Source: Antennarius striatus (Eukaryota > Chordata > Actinopteri > Lophiiformes > Antennariidae). From it: a stretch of 64,000 nucleotides of DNA. Shown here one piece after another: positions 46,700-59,522 of this stretch. The notes below the pieces were generated by a model. That model searched no databases. It was not told where the DNA came from and was given only the letters and a program-made list of their open reading frames with translations. The stretch is from assembly GCF_040054535.1 (NCBI RefSeq), contig NC_090793.1, positions 20,114,001 to 20,178,000 on the forward strand, written 5' to 3'. Position numbers and translations under genes: made by a program. Each line of letters starts with the position of its first letter. The first letter of the stretch is position 1.

Positions 46700-48520
46700 G
46701 TGGTGAGGTAATGATCTCCCTCACAGAGGAACAGGTTATTCCTGTTTTGTAGGGGTCTACATCCTGAAAAGCGTCTCCACAGAACCATCAGCTGCTTCTG
46801 GATCAAACCCAGGTGTCAAACACAAAATGCATGGAGAACAACGGAGAACCGGAGGTGAGAATCATGTGATCAGCCTCGCGTGCAGGGATTGGTATTCCCA
46901 ACCTCTGAATGAATCCAAACTTTCAGTCCACACACCTGAGCGGTGTCGACATTATTTGGTTTCTTATCTCACCTGGCTTTAATTTAAAATGCATATGCGG
47001 TTGGTGTGATTAAATCTCTCCCGACACACGCGGCGCCTTTCAAACGGTTCTGGTTGGCGGCGCCGCGATCGGCCGCGGGATCTCCCTCGTTAGTCTTTAC
47101 AAGAAGGTGGAGCGCTGACAGGAAATGAACTCCGGCGAGAACCCGTTCACACCAGCATGGCTGCTGACGGGTGACATCATTTCCCTGCTGGTCTGACACA
47201 ACTGGTGTGTTTGTGTTTGTGGGCTCGCGTCTCGAAGCGACCGGGGAACGTACAGGACGAGTTCGGTTTTATTCAACGCCAGAGATGACTCATCGACGCG
47301 TCGCCTCTCCTGCAGCGAAGCGAATACATCAGATTCAGGAAATTACCATCGCTAAAAACGGTCTATCAGAGTGAGGTTCAATAGAGGAGGTTCAATATCA
47401 GTATGGAGAGGGTTCAGAAACGTTTAAATAACCGTAAATAATAAGATAAATAGTTTGTCGCTCAATCGCAAAATTCGTTAATCCCGTGTGGATCCTGGAA
47501 CGCATTAACCGTGAGGGACGAGGGATTGCTTAATATGTAAAACGATTATTACGAAATATAACTTCAAAATTATTTACCGCCTAAAGAGTCCTCAGATTGT
47601 CCGGAATCCGATGCTGTGGAACATATTAGTTGCAGCTTAAAAGCTGAAAGTGTGAAATAGAAGTAAACAGGCTCGATGCTGCCCCCTGTTGACGGGGAGA
47701 GGAATCAAACTACAGACAAACGAACGTTCATCTCATATGATTTTAAATGTCTTTCTATGAGCCTTCTCCTCCTCTTTAAAACACTTCTATGAACTGGGGG
47801 GTCCAGAAGTTTTCCTGCGGTCCAGACGTGATGATAATCTGCCCGGATGGAGCCGAGCGGAGGCGGCCGCACCAGAACCAGCCTGTTCGTGTGGATGGTT
47901 GTTTTCTCCACACGGGTTTTCTGTAGACACTCTGAGTGATGCGGTCGCAAACAGGCCTGGACAGAGTTCTTTATCATGGGTCTATGAGACGTTCAGTGTC
48001 TCTCCAGTAATCAGGTCTACATGCCAATAGTGATGGATTCCACTCTGCAACTACTTTGGCCCAGACAACACACACATACAAATCAGAATTTACATTCCCA
48101 GGTCCTTTGTGATCAATATACATTTACTCCTGTGGAGACGCCGCATCTGCAAGTCTGTCTCGGTAATCAGATCCCACTTTCCTATTGATGTATGAGAAAT
48201 TGCAGAAATGGGAACGCCTTTGTGTCGATGCAAATAAACAGCGTGTATTGTTGTTTTTATTTTAGTTCAGAAATAGGAATGGACTGTTATTACTGTCAGG
48301 GAAGACGTGGAGCCTCTGCAGATTGTCTCCTGAGCGTCAAGTGAGGATTATAAAGGAATTATTACCAAATAAACTTAACAATTCTTGCATGTGTCTTAAT
48401 TTTGACCAGAAATGTTGATGGAATTTGTAATTTAATCAAATTAACGCAAAGTTACTGATTAATGACCGAGCTGCAGCCAAAACAATTGGCATGCTCGGCT
48501 ACATGAAGAGGGATACAAGA
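46700..48520. other. Intergenic, nothing recognised
   Basis: Unique-looking sequence without an exon, a repeat of note or a conserved-looking ORF. Confidence 0.5.
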
Positions 48521-48529
48521 ATGATTTGA

Positions 48530-48895
48530 CATGATAAAGACAAACAGTGTTTCTTGTCCGCTTTGTGACGACAAACTTCACACTAAAGTGAACGGATTAC
48601 AGTCTGAAACGGCGGGGACACCAATACTTTTCTCTACTTCCGTCAGTCGTATTTCAGGTTTGTGTCCCGGAGAAAATATACGACTGCAGTATTGTCAGCA
48701 CTATAAGACATTTTATCAAAAACCAATAATGCAAAAACCTTATAATCCAGTGCGCTTTATACTCCAGTGCGCTTTATAATCCAGTGCGTTTTATAATCCA
48801 GTGCACCTTATGTGTGGAAAAAGTCTGAAGGGCCATTCGTTGAAGGCGTGCCTTATAATCCAGTGTACCCTCTAGTACAGAAAAAGCTGTAATTA
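48530..48895. mobile_element. Probable non-autonomous DNA element with internal 20-bp units
   Basis: Near 48737-48810 units of TTATAATCCAGTGCGCTT are repeated about four times, with a further unit near 48852. They sit in a body containing CAGTATTGTCAGCACTATAA. Repeats of this CCAGTGCGC...TTATAATCC style are common in vertebrate DNA transposon relics. Ends not defined. Confidence 0.5.
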
Positions 48896-48899
48896 AAAA

Positions 48900-51190
48900 T
48901 ACCAAAGTCCCAGCATCCCTCTGTGAGTCCCTGCTCCTGTCTGGACGCCGTCGGCCCGAGCTGCTATCTCACCCCAGCAGACGAGCATCACGTCCGGAAT
49001 CAGGGAGGCTTTTTGGATTTATCCTCCCTGCTGGACGGAGGTCAGAGGTCGCAGACGGCTACAGGCCAGCGGAGGTTCGCCGTCAACCTCAAGGGCGTTT
49101 TGGTGAGACTGCTTCTTGCTGACTCATCTGGTTGTGATTAATGGGCCGGCCCGCTGTCCACAAATCACCTCTGCCTCTCCTCTGCTAAACACACAGGCGC
49201 AGGGATATTTTTGAATGATTTATGGTTTCATTGATTTGAAGATGAAACGATGCTAATGGCTTTGTGCCGTTTTGCATCCCGATCTAAATAAAATAAAGAT
49301 GATTGTTTCTCACCGCCGTGGGATTTCCGCCCCCGTTCCCAGAGAAGTGTTGTAAATCAGTTTACGTCCAATCGGAATGATGTTCCTGTGCAGAAAGCTC
49401 TCCGGGGGGGTTCCTGCCATGAACCAGAACACAAGTTCCATTCATCCCTCGTACGCTATTATATGTGTAATTACAGAGGAGGGCAAGCTTGTATATCGAT
49501 TCAGACTGTAAATCATGAAATGTTGTCGCGGCATCACCGCTTCTCTCTTCCATCCGTCTGAATTATTATGGGATGTGAATGTTTGGTGACTCATTGCTGA
49601 GGTTACTCTCCTTCCCTTCCTGCTCGTCTCACTGCTTCTTTTATCCAAGACATCCCTGAGTTCCGATTCTGTCTCTCTGTTCCCTCTCCCAGCTGCGTAT
49701 TCCAAACACGAGGGGATCATTTTATAAGACGTAGCAGCTGCGCCGGCATCCACGCGTCCACACGAGGCACCGGCGCAGCTCTCAGGTCTCAATGGCAGTC
49801 AGAACGGCGTTAGGAGTGGAAGAACAGCAATCTGTTTCTGAGGATCTTATGTCCGATGTCACACGTAGGAGTTGTTTATTGCCTCAGGGGGGGTTTTAAG
49901 AGAAGCTGTACAGTATAACGCACCTGGTGTTGTTCCACACACAAAGGTGTAGCGCTTGGTGTTTGGAGATAATGGGCCTGTGTGCGGTCCAGGAAGTGGA
50001 AACTGTCGTCTCCTGTGGAATCTGAGTGTCTCTGGTGGAAGGTGGCGTCTACAGTGAGAAGTAAGATTCACACAGTCAGAGGTACACCCAGTAAATCCAG
50101 TAGAAGTTGTGAAAACCAGTGTCATCGGGTCGACCTGGAGTGGCAGGATAAATGTGAACGGCAGGGGGGGAGTAAAGGTCACAAGGCTTCACAAACACCC
50201 TGCAGGGAAAGTTCTAGACCAGCGAAGTCTAGATGTCCCCGTTGTATCTCCATCCAGCATGCAGGTTATGCATGTGTGCACCTGTGCCTCCTGGATGGCA
50301 TCACATTCCCGTGGAACACGCACCTGTGTGGACAGAGTCTCCTCACTCACGCGACAGGGGGGGGGGGGGTTACGCCGTAACCTCCTCCAGGTCTAATTAG
50401 AGTCTGAAACACATTGCACCAATTAAACAGACGGTTATCTGTGAGATCCCTCTGCCTGTGAGCGCGCGAGCATGGAAGTGTGATTAATATGCAAAGAAAG
50501 CAGGTCACAGATAAAACTATCCACCATTCAAACTGGAGGAAGAATGACGCCAGCGTGAGTCGGTCTGAACGCAGCATCCTCATCGGAGGCTCAGCATCAC
50601 TCAGTAAACGCTTCTGGAAAAACATTAAGGAATACATTTTTAATTAGGAACCGGGGATACGATCTGGAAATGTAAATGCTTTATAATTTATTCAGTAATT
50701 AAGTCAGAACTTATATTTGCTTTTGAGTACAATTGTTGCGAGAAAAAGTCGTCAACAGCCGCATTAATCACCCGTCATTGACGGGTTATTAAATTTTCAT
50801 GATTCAGCAGCAAACACAAAAAATAACCCATCAATAGAGAGTTTATAATACGTAAACATAATTTATTTAATTTAAAGATTTATGACTGTGTCATCGCATC
50901 AGGTTTTTTTTTTTAAGGATGGAATCCAGTGGTCGGGACTTACAATAAAATTACTGTCAACCGTTTCTAAGAATGGAGCAATTTACAGCCTGTCAGCGAC
51001 TGAAGTCCTCCGTGTGATGAAGAAATGTGCATCAGCCCCATCCAATCAGGAAGCAGAGAGGATGCTATCAGATGCTAACAGGAGCACTGATGGTTGAAAG
51101 ACTACAACCCAGAAATCCAACTTGCAGAATGGGTTTGTCTTTGTGTATTGACATATTTGTACATATTTGTGTTCATGATTCACATTCAAA
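48900..51190. other. Intergenic, nothing recognised
   Basis: Unique sequence with a few G runs (50358-50369). ORFs are short and lack family likeness. Confidence 0.5.
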
Positions 51191-51192
51191 TT

Positions 51193-51310
51193 TTAAAGAA
51201 AACTTTATTTGTCCCCAAGTGACCATTGAAGGCATGTAAAGCAGCAGAAGACAGGATTGGTACAGAAAAAGGAAATACAGAGTGCAAAAAGTAAAAACCA
51301 AACTCAATAC
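51193..51310 (-). mobile_element. SINE/LINE 3' tail fragment, minus orientation
   Basis: AACTTTATTTGTCCCCAAGT followed by GCAGCAGAAGACAGGATTGG resembles the fragment at 45829-45930. Confidence 0.6.
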
Positions 51311-51868
51311 ACAGAAAAGCAACACACTTGGTCATAAATGAGGACAGGTGAGTGTGAAAACACGACTGGACGGATTAATTCTACCTGCAACCAGCTCCAT
51401 TTGCATGGAGTCTGTTCTCCAAAGTGGAATACATAACTAAAATGTAAATGAGCTGGGTGCTCAGCGAGAGCGATCCATAGGGTCGCCTGCAGCTCCTGCA
51501 CATCACAATCAGCATCACGTTCACCCACAATCCACCGGGTGTCAGGAGGAGTGGGGCACGCTGCTATCTAGACACCTCATGTATCGTTATCAATCACCTG
51601 ATCAGATGATATTAACCACATCTGTCTTATTTCTGCGGTGATGTCCTGGGTGGGGTGAAGACAGACGGGATTCATGGCCCTGAGAGGAATGTGATCCCAT
51701 CCATCACCTCTGGTGGTGCTCCCGCCATGACGGGAAAACCAACGGGAGCAAGGATGAGAGAAGACACCCCGAACCCCCACCAGACCGTCATGTGGTCCAG
51801 CGTGCAGAGGTCATGCAAAGGTCATGATTACAGGGATGAAAAAGACCCACATCTGAGGATGGTGTGTT

Positions 51869-52200
51869 ATTATTATTATTATTATTAGTAGTAGTAGTAG
51901 TAGTAAACAGTAGTAGTAGTAATATTATTAGCAGTAATAACATTAGTAGTAGTGGTAATAATATTAGTATTAGTATTAATATTATCAGTATTAGTATTTG
52001 ATTTTAGTGTTAGTTGTAATATTTACTATTACCATTTAGTTTTAGTATTATTCTTAGTATTTAGTTTTAATATTAGTTTTAGTATTAGTATTATTATTTG
52101 ATTTTAGTGTTAGCTTTAATATTTAGTATTAGCATTTAGTTTTAATATTAGTAGTATTATTAGTATTTAGCTCTAATAATATTTTTAGTATTAGTAGTAC
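51869..52200. repeat. (TTA/TAG)n trinucleotide-derived array
   Basis: (ATT)n then (AGT)n, decaying into ATTAGTATT/TTTAGT units over about 330 bp. Confidence 0.9.
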
Positions 52201-53088
52201 GGCAGCAACAGTCGATGACGACAGAGTTTAGATCCTGATTAGATGACTGTGCTGACGGGAATCTCCTGCAGACGATCACGTCATCAATCCAGCTCTGATT
52301 CAGCAGATACTGCTTCAAACACGCAAATTAAAACTGAAATGTCAGCCTTTCAAAGTTGTCCGTGCAAACTTGTCTTTGAATTTTGTGTGAAATGAGGTGA
52401 AAGCTATTCAACTCTTCACATCTGGTTTGTATGCATGTAAAAATCCAACATTAATGCACATTTAAAGGACCTGCAGGGAAACAGATCAGTTTATAATATC
52501 AGCTTTTGACGAGAGGAGGTGTGTTGTTTTGTTTTCGACCTCAAATAAACTTTTGTTTCATGGGCTGGATTTCATCTTGATGGTGCAGAAGTCCATCCAA
52601 CCGTAGAGGGATCGTTGGTTGTGTTGACTGTCCTGTGATTGTGTAGAAGAGAATGAGCTCCTATCGATTTTTAATTCTCAAATCAGTTGTTAAATATAAA
52701 TGTTGGACGACAGGTTTCTGTCAAAACAAGTGATTTTTCCCTTCCAGACAGAGTAATGAGGGTGTCATTGAAAGTTTAAATGTTTGGATAATCAGGGTGG
52801 GGGTGGAGGGGTGAACTTTGTGTTTGAATCTCTGATTGCTGTGATAATTGAAAGGCATCCAGGGCAGACTAAACGCAGGGCTAAACACCCCCTAAGCTAA
52901 CAACGGGGGCAGCTGAGCGTGGCTTCATTCACACCTTTGGGCTCTGGGTTGTCAGGGAGGAGTTTAAGATCAATAGGATCAAACGCTTTAGACACGATCC
53001 AGGAAAACAGAATAAAAAGTGTTTCTCGTCCCGGCAGGAGACGGCGGGATCGATGATTGAAGAGGCGGCTGGCCCGGATGGAGACTAG
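52201..53088. other. Intergenic, nothing recognised
   Basis: AT-rich unique sequence without exons or repeats of note. Confidence 0.5.
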
Positions 53089-53405
53089 GGAGTCAAGAGA
53101 GCAGCGTAGATCAAGAGAGCAGCGTAAACCAAGAGAGGAGCGTAGATTAACAGAGGAGCGTAGATCAAGAGAGGAGCGCAGATCAAGAGAGGAGTGTAGA
53201 TCAAGAGAGGAGCGTAGACCAAGAGAAGACCATTAACTAAGAGGAGCGTAGATTAAGAGAGGAGCGTATATCAAGAGAGGAGCGTAGAACAAGACAGGAG
53301 TGCAAATCAAGACAGGAGCATAGATCAAGAGAAGACCATTAGCTAAGAGGAGCGTAGATTAAGAGAGGAGCGTAGATTAAGAGAAGAGCGTACGTCAAGA
53401 AAGGA
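53089..53405. repeat. 18-bp minisatellite with higher-order unit
   Basis: Units near AGATCAAGAGAGGAGCGT repeated about 17 times. A larger block beginning GAAGACCATTA occurs twice (near 53226 and 53332), each followed by CTAAGAGGAGCGTAGATTAA. Confidence 0.9.
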
Positions 53406-53518
53406 GTGTGGATCAACAAGAAGCAGCGGTTCATGCTAACATTAGTCATCCCTGTGTTTCTGTTTTCTTTGATCCGTTCCAGTCCAGAAACACTTGATTG
53501 AAGACACAGTCTTCTTCG

Positions 53519-53760
53519 TTTCCTGTGGGCGTGTCCCGTTAGGCGTCGCCACAGCGTGTCGTCCTTCTCCATGTCAGTCTTTCTTCTCTGTCCTCCTCTC
53601 TAACACCAGCCGCCCTCATGTCTTCCTCACTCCATCCATCCACCTTCTCTTTGGTCTTCCTCTTCCCTGGTAGCTCCATCCTCATCATCCTCACCATCTC
53701 TCCTCTGGATGTGTCTAAACCATCCAAGTCTCACGTCGGCTGTTCCTCTGATGCTGAATG
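53519..53760 (-). mobile_element. RTE-like LINE, 3' end of ORF2 and tail
   Basis: The minus strand reads MVRMMRMELPGKRKTKEK, then WSEEDMRAAGV and RLTWRRTTRCGDA, the usual end of fish RTE-type ORF2 (G.V.RM...PGKRKRGRPKRR...W). It ends in the tail GGCGACGCCTAACGGGACAC. 5'-truncated, as is typical for LINEs. Confidence 0.75.
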
Positions 53761-56190
53761 CAAACACAGTAAATTATATTAGTTCAATTAAATTATACAT
53801 CTTTAATTTTTAACCACTTCAGATGCCACCAGGAGCCTCGACGCTCTTGCTGCAGCGACTAACGGCCAACAGAATGATGTTCTCATAATGTTTACACAGT
53901 GATAAACCTCATTACGTATTTTGAATAATGTAGCTCGTGCTCTAGTTAGCCCAATTCATTTGGGTCTCGTTAAAGCGTTTTAATGAATAAAGAAACTGCT
54001 TCATGTGCTCTGGAAGTGACCTGCGATGTTTAAGAACATCATTAGTATCGCGTGTCGTCGGTGTGTAGGCTGCTGATGGCTGATTAGCAACCATGTAGAC
54101 GAAAAACCAATCAACATAAAGATGCTTACGGTGTGATGATCATTACCGCGGCCCACGTGGAGCAAACACCTGCAGGCAATGGAGGTGGGTTCGCACCCCG
54201 CTCCTCGTCTTAAACTCTGTATGTTTACAGCCTGAATAATGATAAGCTTTAATTTTAAGAGTTAAAATCTGGTGTTTCTATCAATCAATCAATCAGATTT
54301 TTTTTATATAGCACCAAATCACTGGATTCCAACCAGAAACCCACTGACACCAAAAACAGGAAATTAGATATGTGAGTCATTCTTCATCGCTTCAAACAAG
54401 TTCATCTTTGGTATTCATGTGAGCCGACGGCAGACCCCACCCCCCCACCCCCCCACCCCCCCTGAAGTGTTGAAGGAGATTAGGTCTGGATGTGATGGAG
54501 GACGGGCCGCGTTCCCACATTCCGGAGAAACGTTCCTGCTCATTCCACAGCTCCGTTCCTCACAAGACGACAAAACGGGGTTGGAACATCAGCTGGTGTC
54601 CGACCATCACATCAGCTGTTTGCCATCCCAATCAGGAACAGAACGCTCTTCAAAACGCTTGGCGACAGCGAGACGGGACAGCGATCGATAGAATCGATCG
54701 AAACACGAAACAGGATGCTGTGGATTTTTCACATTATCTGGCAACTGATAAATAAGACGTTCTAATGTAGTCAATAATGTTTGTTCGGCTGCAGGCTGAA
54801 GGTAGAGGCGGTCTAACGCCACGTGCAGGACAATTCCAATCAAATCAATCCACCTATCAGCTTCAACTTTCAACAAACTGTCATGAATTTCCTTTTGCTC
54901 TTTTCCAAAAGTTGTTCCTGTTATCAGTGGGCTGTTTCAGATTCAGCTCACAGAGAAGCGGGGAGACGCTTCAGAGCCTCTGAGGCCAAACATCTTATTA
55001 GCCCTCCAGTCGTACGGATATGAAAACAGTCCTGCTGATGAGACGCAAAAAATAACCACCGTCCAGAGAATAACGTGAACGTGGTGGCGGCTCCACGTAT
55101 AAATTATCCTCGGTAAAAGTTTCAAACATGTAGAGAAAGTTGTGCTGAACACGGAAGATTAGATGTAACTCAACTGGACTTGGTTGATCGGAAGAGTCAG
55201 ACTTCATCGAGGTCCGTTGGCTCAGCAGGGACCAGGTCTGGAGGAAGTCTTTCTGAAAGTCTTTACCGTGTTCTGAAGAACAGTTCCTGTTCTGAGCTGT
55301 TACTAATAAAGATTTAGAATTTTGGATCAGTTGTTCTTGTTCTTGGAATAGTCGAAACCCTTTTTTTTTTTTAACTCAGCAGCCCCCAGTCGAGTTGGAT
55401 ACCCCTGGTGGTCTGGATCTCATCTGGATCTAACTACGATCTAATTCTCGCCGTTTGAACCGAGGAATCTTCAAATGTTCATGAACTTGAGTGAAATATT
55501 GATTATCTCCAATAACGATCAAACGTATGACAATAGCGATGCAATTCCAAACAGGATGCATCTCCATCTCCATGTGAAAATCATTCAACAGATATATTAA
55601 AATAAATTAAAAGACGTCTTTTTTTGTTGCAGCGCAAATTCCATTGAAGGACACTGAAGCTCGTTGAAGATTGAATTTCGCAGCTTACTTCCACAAAGGG
55701 TTTCACGATTTATTAGCAAGGATTTTATTTCCCATTCGGGTCCGATAATCGCTCTCTTTTAATCCTTGTTTTTTTCTGTACAAACTCAAGAGGGAAATAT
55801 CCGACTCTTTAGTTGAATTAAAGTTCAAACTGGGCACTCAGGGATTTTAAAGAGTAAGAAAAGGAGTGATTTGAAGGTTGGAGACACTTTACCACAATTA
55901 CACAGCATGTTCAGTGTAGTAATATTAAAGCAGAGGGGGAACAATTAACAGCACAAGAAAGAAAATTAGTAGTGATGTAAAAGAAAGACAACAAAGTCAG
56001 CCTGTGGAAAATTCTGAGTCGGCTAAATTTGGATTCCCTCCGCGCTAGTTTCCTGTCCTCCTGTCATCAGAGTTGACAGAAAAGTGAGTTCTAGGCTCGC
56101 TGTTCGCTCGTCTGTTTGGTCCAGGAAGGAGTGGGCGTCCTGGAAGGGGTCTCCACCGGGAACCTCCTGCACGCACCACACCCATCCCCT
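53761..56190. other. Intergenic, nothing recognised
   Basis: Includes a tail-like stretch ATCAATCAATCAGATTTTTT at 54284-54305, a (CCCCACCCC)-like tract near 54436-54461 and long AT-rich unique stretches. No exon. Confidence 0.5.
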
Positions 56191-56192
56191 CA

Positions 56193-56195
<3 letters not shown>

Positions 56196-56270
<75 letters not shown>
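56196..56270. repeat. (CA)n microsatellite
   Basis: About 37 uninterrupted CA units. Confidence 0.97.
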
Positions 56271-56272
<2 letters not shown>

Positions 56273-58135
56273 CATCTCACTGTTTACACTGATGTAATTT
56301 CTAATCTAATAATCTGAAATTATTGAATTGATTGAATGAATGGATTATTAGACGTTATAAATGTATGTAGAGTGTTTGCACTGAAAACATGTTACGTATT
56401 GTTACCACTCGCCTACGTCTGCCTGCAGTTACCTACCCCCCCCCCTCTCCCACGGTGCATGCTTCATAGCTTCATACCTGACCAGACACCATCCAGACCC
56501 CCCCACCCCCCATCCTCCTCCTCCTCCACTAAAATCCTGGCTCGGCTCCGACATCCTCCTCTCTCCTGCCCCCCCCCCCCCCCCAGTCTTTGCTCTCCCC
56601 TGATAACTGGACTCAGATGTAATTTAGCTTCTGTAAATAAATCCACCTTTTCTTTCTTCGTCTGCGCCTGTGCCTCGCATTCAGGCTCAAACTCTGGCAT
56701 CTCGACACCAGCTGAGATGGAATTTAACTCATTTCTTCTGCAAAAACATGCATGAGAACTGCTGCTCTGAGGGACTTTCTTTTTTTTCTTTTTTTTTCGG
56801 GGGGGGGGCGGTGAATTCAGCATCACAGGAGCTTCTGAGGCTGAGTCAGACTTCAGCTTTGAGATGTTAAAACTCCAGTTGGGGGTCAGCTGACTCCATC
56901 AGGCTGGGCTGCAGATTAAAAAGGGAGAGATTCAACTGGAATCTAAAGTATTTTCACTTCATCCAAACGTTTGCTGCTCGGCCCCCACCCCTCATGAGCC
57001 GGGGCGACCCAGGGCTGTTCTCCATGAGGCACCTCCTGGTGAACTGGTGCTATTCTGGAGTGAATGCTGCCTCCAGCCCCCCTCCACCCACACAGTGGAG
57101 GGGGGCATGAATGACGAGTCGAGGTGGACGAGCGGTGGAAGCTGGCGTGGGAGGACTGTTTGGTTTCTGCTGGGGAGTCAAGCAGCTTTTTGAGAAACAC
57201 GCTTCAAGACTTTAAGGTCGACTTTAGCATCAGAGCTAAAGATGCTGTTTCATATGTCGGTTGTGTTTCTTTCTCTAATCCCATCCAGCCTCTCAGCTCT
57301 GCGTGCGTCTGGCTGCTCAGCCCAGCACCACACGGGCGGGGTGTGAGTCACTCCATCCCATCAACAAGAACACATCCCTCGCTGCTCCAAAATCCTCTTT
57401 CATATGGCGGGCGGGTGTCGCCGCTGCGCTCGGCGGCGGCGGCGGCGGCCTGCTCTCGTCCATCAAGCCACGGCGCCTCTGAGCTGCGTGGAGGAAGTTA
57501 AGTGATGCAACGTGGTATCTCACACTCAGAAATAGATGAAGCACACACACACACACACACATTCCCTCAGATGTGGAGGCTGACGGAACGCTGTGATTGC
57601 GTTTCAGGACAACGCCTGTGTGGCGGCAGTACGCTCACTTCAGCTGAAACACGAAGACGTGGACTTTAAATACGGGCGGCAGGAGTTTCCACTTTCACAG
57701 GAAATGACAAATATATTAAGGGGCTGCCAGAAAATGAAGAAGTTGTTTTACAGATTTACTAACGCGTCAAACAGAGTTCACTTTACCTCCGGAAAGTAGT
57801 GCATCCCTGGGATGCGCTTCAAGAAACATTTGTGCATCCCAACATGAAGTTTACGCATCCCAAAAGTAATAAAAGAATATACACTAGAAGAGTACGCAAG
57901 GATTGAGTTTTGCTCATAGTACAATATAAATACTAATCAAGCTGTTCATTTTAATGTTTTTATTAAGAATGACATAAAAGAAAGAGTAAAAAACAAACAT
58001 ATTTGATCAAAATGTTAAAGTTAATAAATAAATAAAGATGTAATACAGTTTTTTTTTCACTTTAGCTTTTCACTCAATAGTTTTCTTTTCCTATAATTCA
58101 TTTATTCTCCTGTGGACACTGAAGCTTCACACACA
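56271..58135. other. Intergenic with C-rich tracts
   Basis: C runs at 56438-56447 and 56569-56584, a T/G run near 56777-56810 and a CA tract at 57543-57560. The GC-rich part near 57300-57500 has one short ORF per strand, none recognisable. Confidence 0.5.
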
Positions 58136-58140
58136 CATTT

Positions 58141-58270
58141 CAGTAATATCTGTAGTAATATCTGTAGTAATACCTGTAGTAATATCTGTAGTAATATCTG
58201 TAGTAATATCTGTAGTAATATCTGTAGTAATATCTGCAGTAATATCTGTAGTGATATCTGTAGTACTAAT
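58141..58270. repeat. 12-bp minisatellite, unit AGTAATATCTGT
   Basis: About 11 tandem copies with single-base variants. The minus-strand ORF (DITT repeats) is a by-product. Confidence 0.95.
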
Positions 58271-58375
58271 ATTTGTCTTTTTCTTCACTAACTTTTGATT
58301 GGTTTTTATGCAAGAAAACACTTGTCACTGTCTTTTTCTCCAAGTTTTGCATATTTTCTGAAGGCATGGTGATAA

Positions 58376-58440
58376 TCAATCAGTCAATCAACCTTTATTT
58401 GTACAGCGCTTAATCACATCAGCAGTGATCGTGTTGCAGT
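58376..58440 (-). mobile_element. LINE 3' tail fragment
   Basis: AATCAATCAGTCAATCAACC then TTTATTTGTACAGCGCTTAATC is the reverse complement of the CGCT...AATAAA...TTGATTGATT tail type, also seen at 17700-17880. Confidence 0.5.
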
Positions 58441-59097
58441 TTTGTCAATTTTAACAAGGCAGAATCACGCAGGTGAGTCAGGTGAGATTTATGGGTTTGA
58501 AAGTTAAGTCCCAGGGTCTGTCTGATGACAGGTGGACAGGAAACCTTTGAAAATAAGTTGTAAACTTGAATTATTGAGTTCATCGGGTTAAAAATCATAT
58601 AGAGCATTATAGCACACAGAAACATCTGCTAGATAATAATACAGATGTAATACATATAAAGAAAAATTTGGAATTATAGATTAGAAATTAAAAACTACTT
58701 GGATGACTCACATGTGGACGATACGTCACAGATTTCATAAGGATTCTTGTTTTCTACAACAAAAGACGCCAGATGGTCGTGAAAGCGTCTCCTACCTGCC
58801 GCGTACCTGTTATCTTACAGCCGGATGCCTCCATTCCTATCAGAAGTGTGGATATGGAAGTTCACTGAATATAAGATTCCACCCAACTGTGTTTTCTACA
58901 TATGGATCAATGATCCCCGAACCTTGGGCATCAATAAGAGTCCTTATGGAGAGTCATCAGCCTCTTAATGCCCCGGCCTGAGATGAAGGGGAGGCAGAAG
59001 AGGGGCCGAAAGCTTTCCGGCTGCCAGAGCTGCACCTCTCATGGAATAAAAATGCACCTCTTATCTCTGATTCTGTGGCCTGGGCTTGATCCGCGCT

Positions 59098-59420
59098 GAT
59101 CTAAAATGACTTTGTAATTCCGGAACATTATCCTGCTTCTCTGCAGCCATCAGTGGCGTTGGCCAACACACACGCATTAATTAGAAATCCATTAAAAGGG
59201 CCAGTTCATCCGCAGTGCAGTCATTACCGGATGACACGCCATTATTTCCCCCCCCCACTTCCCTGCCCCACTCCGCGGCCCTGAGAGGTGGCGGCTCCTG
59301 GTGGCTTCAAAGGCACCAGACATCTCAAGGGGCGGGGGTGGGATGGAGGGGTGGCATCGGGCCGGCAGCGTGATGATAGCAGCACAGATATTAATGAGAC
59401 ACAATGCTGAAATATTATGA
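59098..59420. promoter_or_regulatory. Possible conserved non-coding element
   Basis: Repeat-free sequence with homeodomain-type cores (ATTAATTAGAAATCCATTAA at about 59176-59195) and CATTACCGGATGACACGCC. No ORF. Suggested only by texture; conservation cannot be tested here. Confidence 0.25.
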
Positions 59421-59432
59421 GTACCAGCCAGG

Positions 59433-59435
<3 letters not shown>

Positions 59436-59520
<85 letters not shown>
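59436..59520. repeat. (CA)n microsatellite
   Basis: About 42 uninterrupted CA units. Confidence 0.97.

Positions 59521-59522
<2 letters not shown>

Noticed and set aside
46484-46806. Cys-Val and Thr-His repeat ORFs
   Set aside because: Translation of CA tracts. The same holds for 4449-4958, 56023-56317, 59192-59703 and 62017-62356.
58127-58270. CRISPR array
   Set aside because: Repeats are contiguous with no spacers and the window is vertebrate.
58127-58321. ORF of repeated Asp-Ile-Thr-Thr
   Set aside because: Product of the 12-bp minisatellite with no stop codons in the unit.
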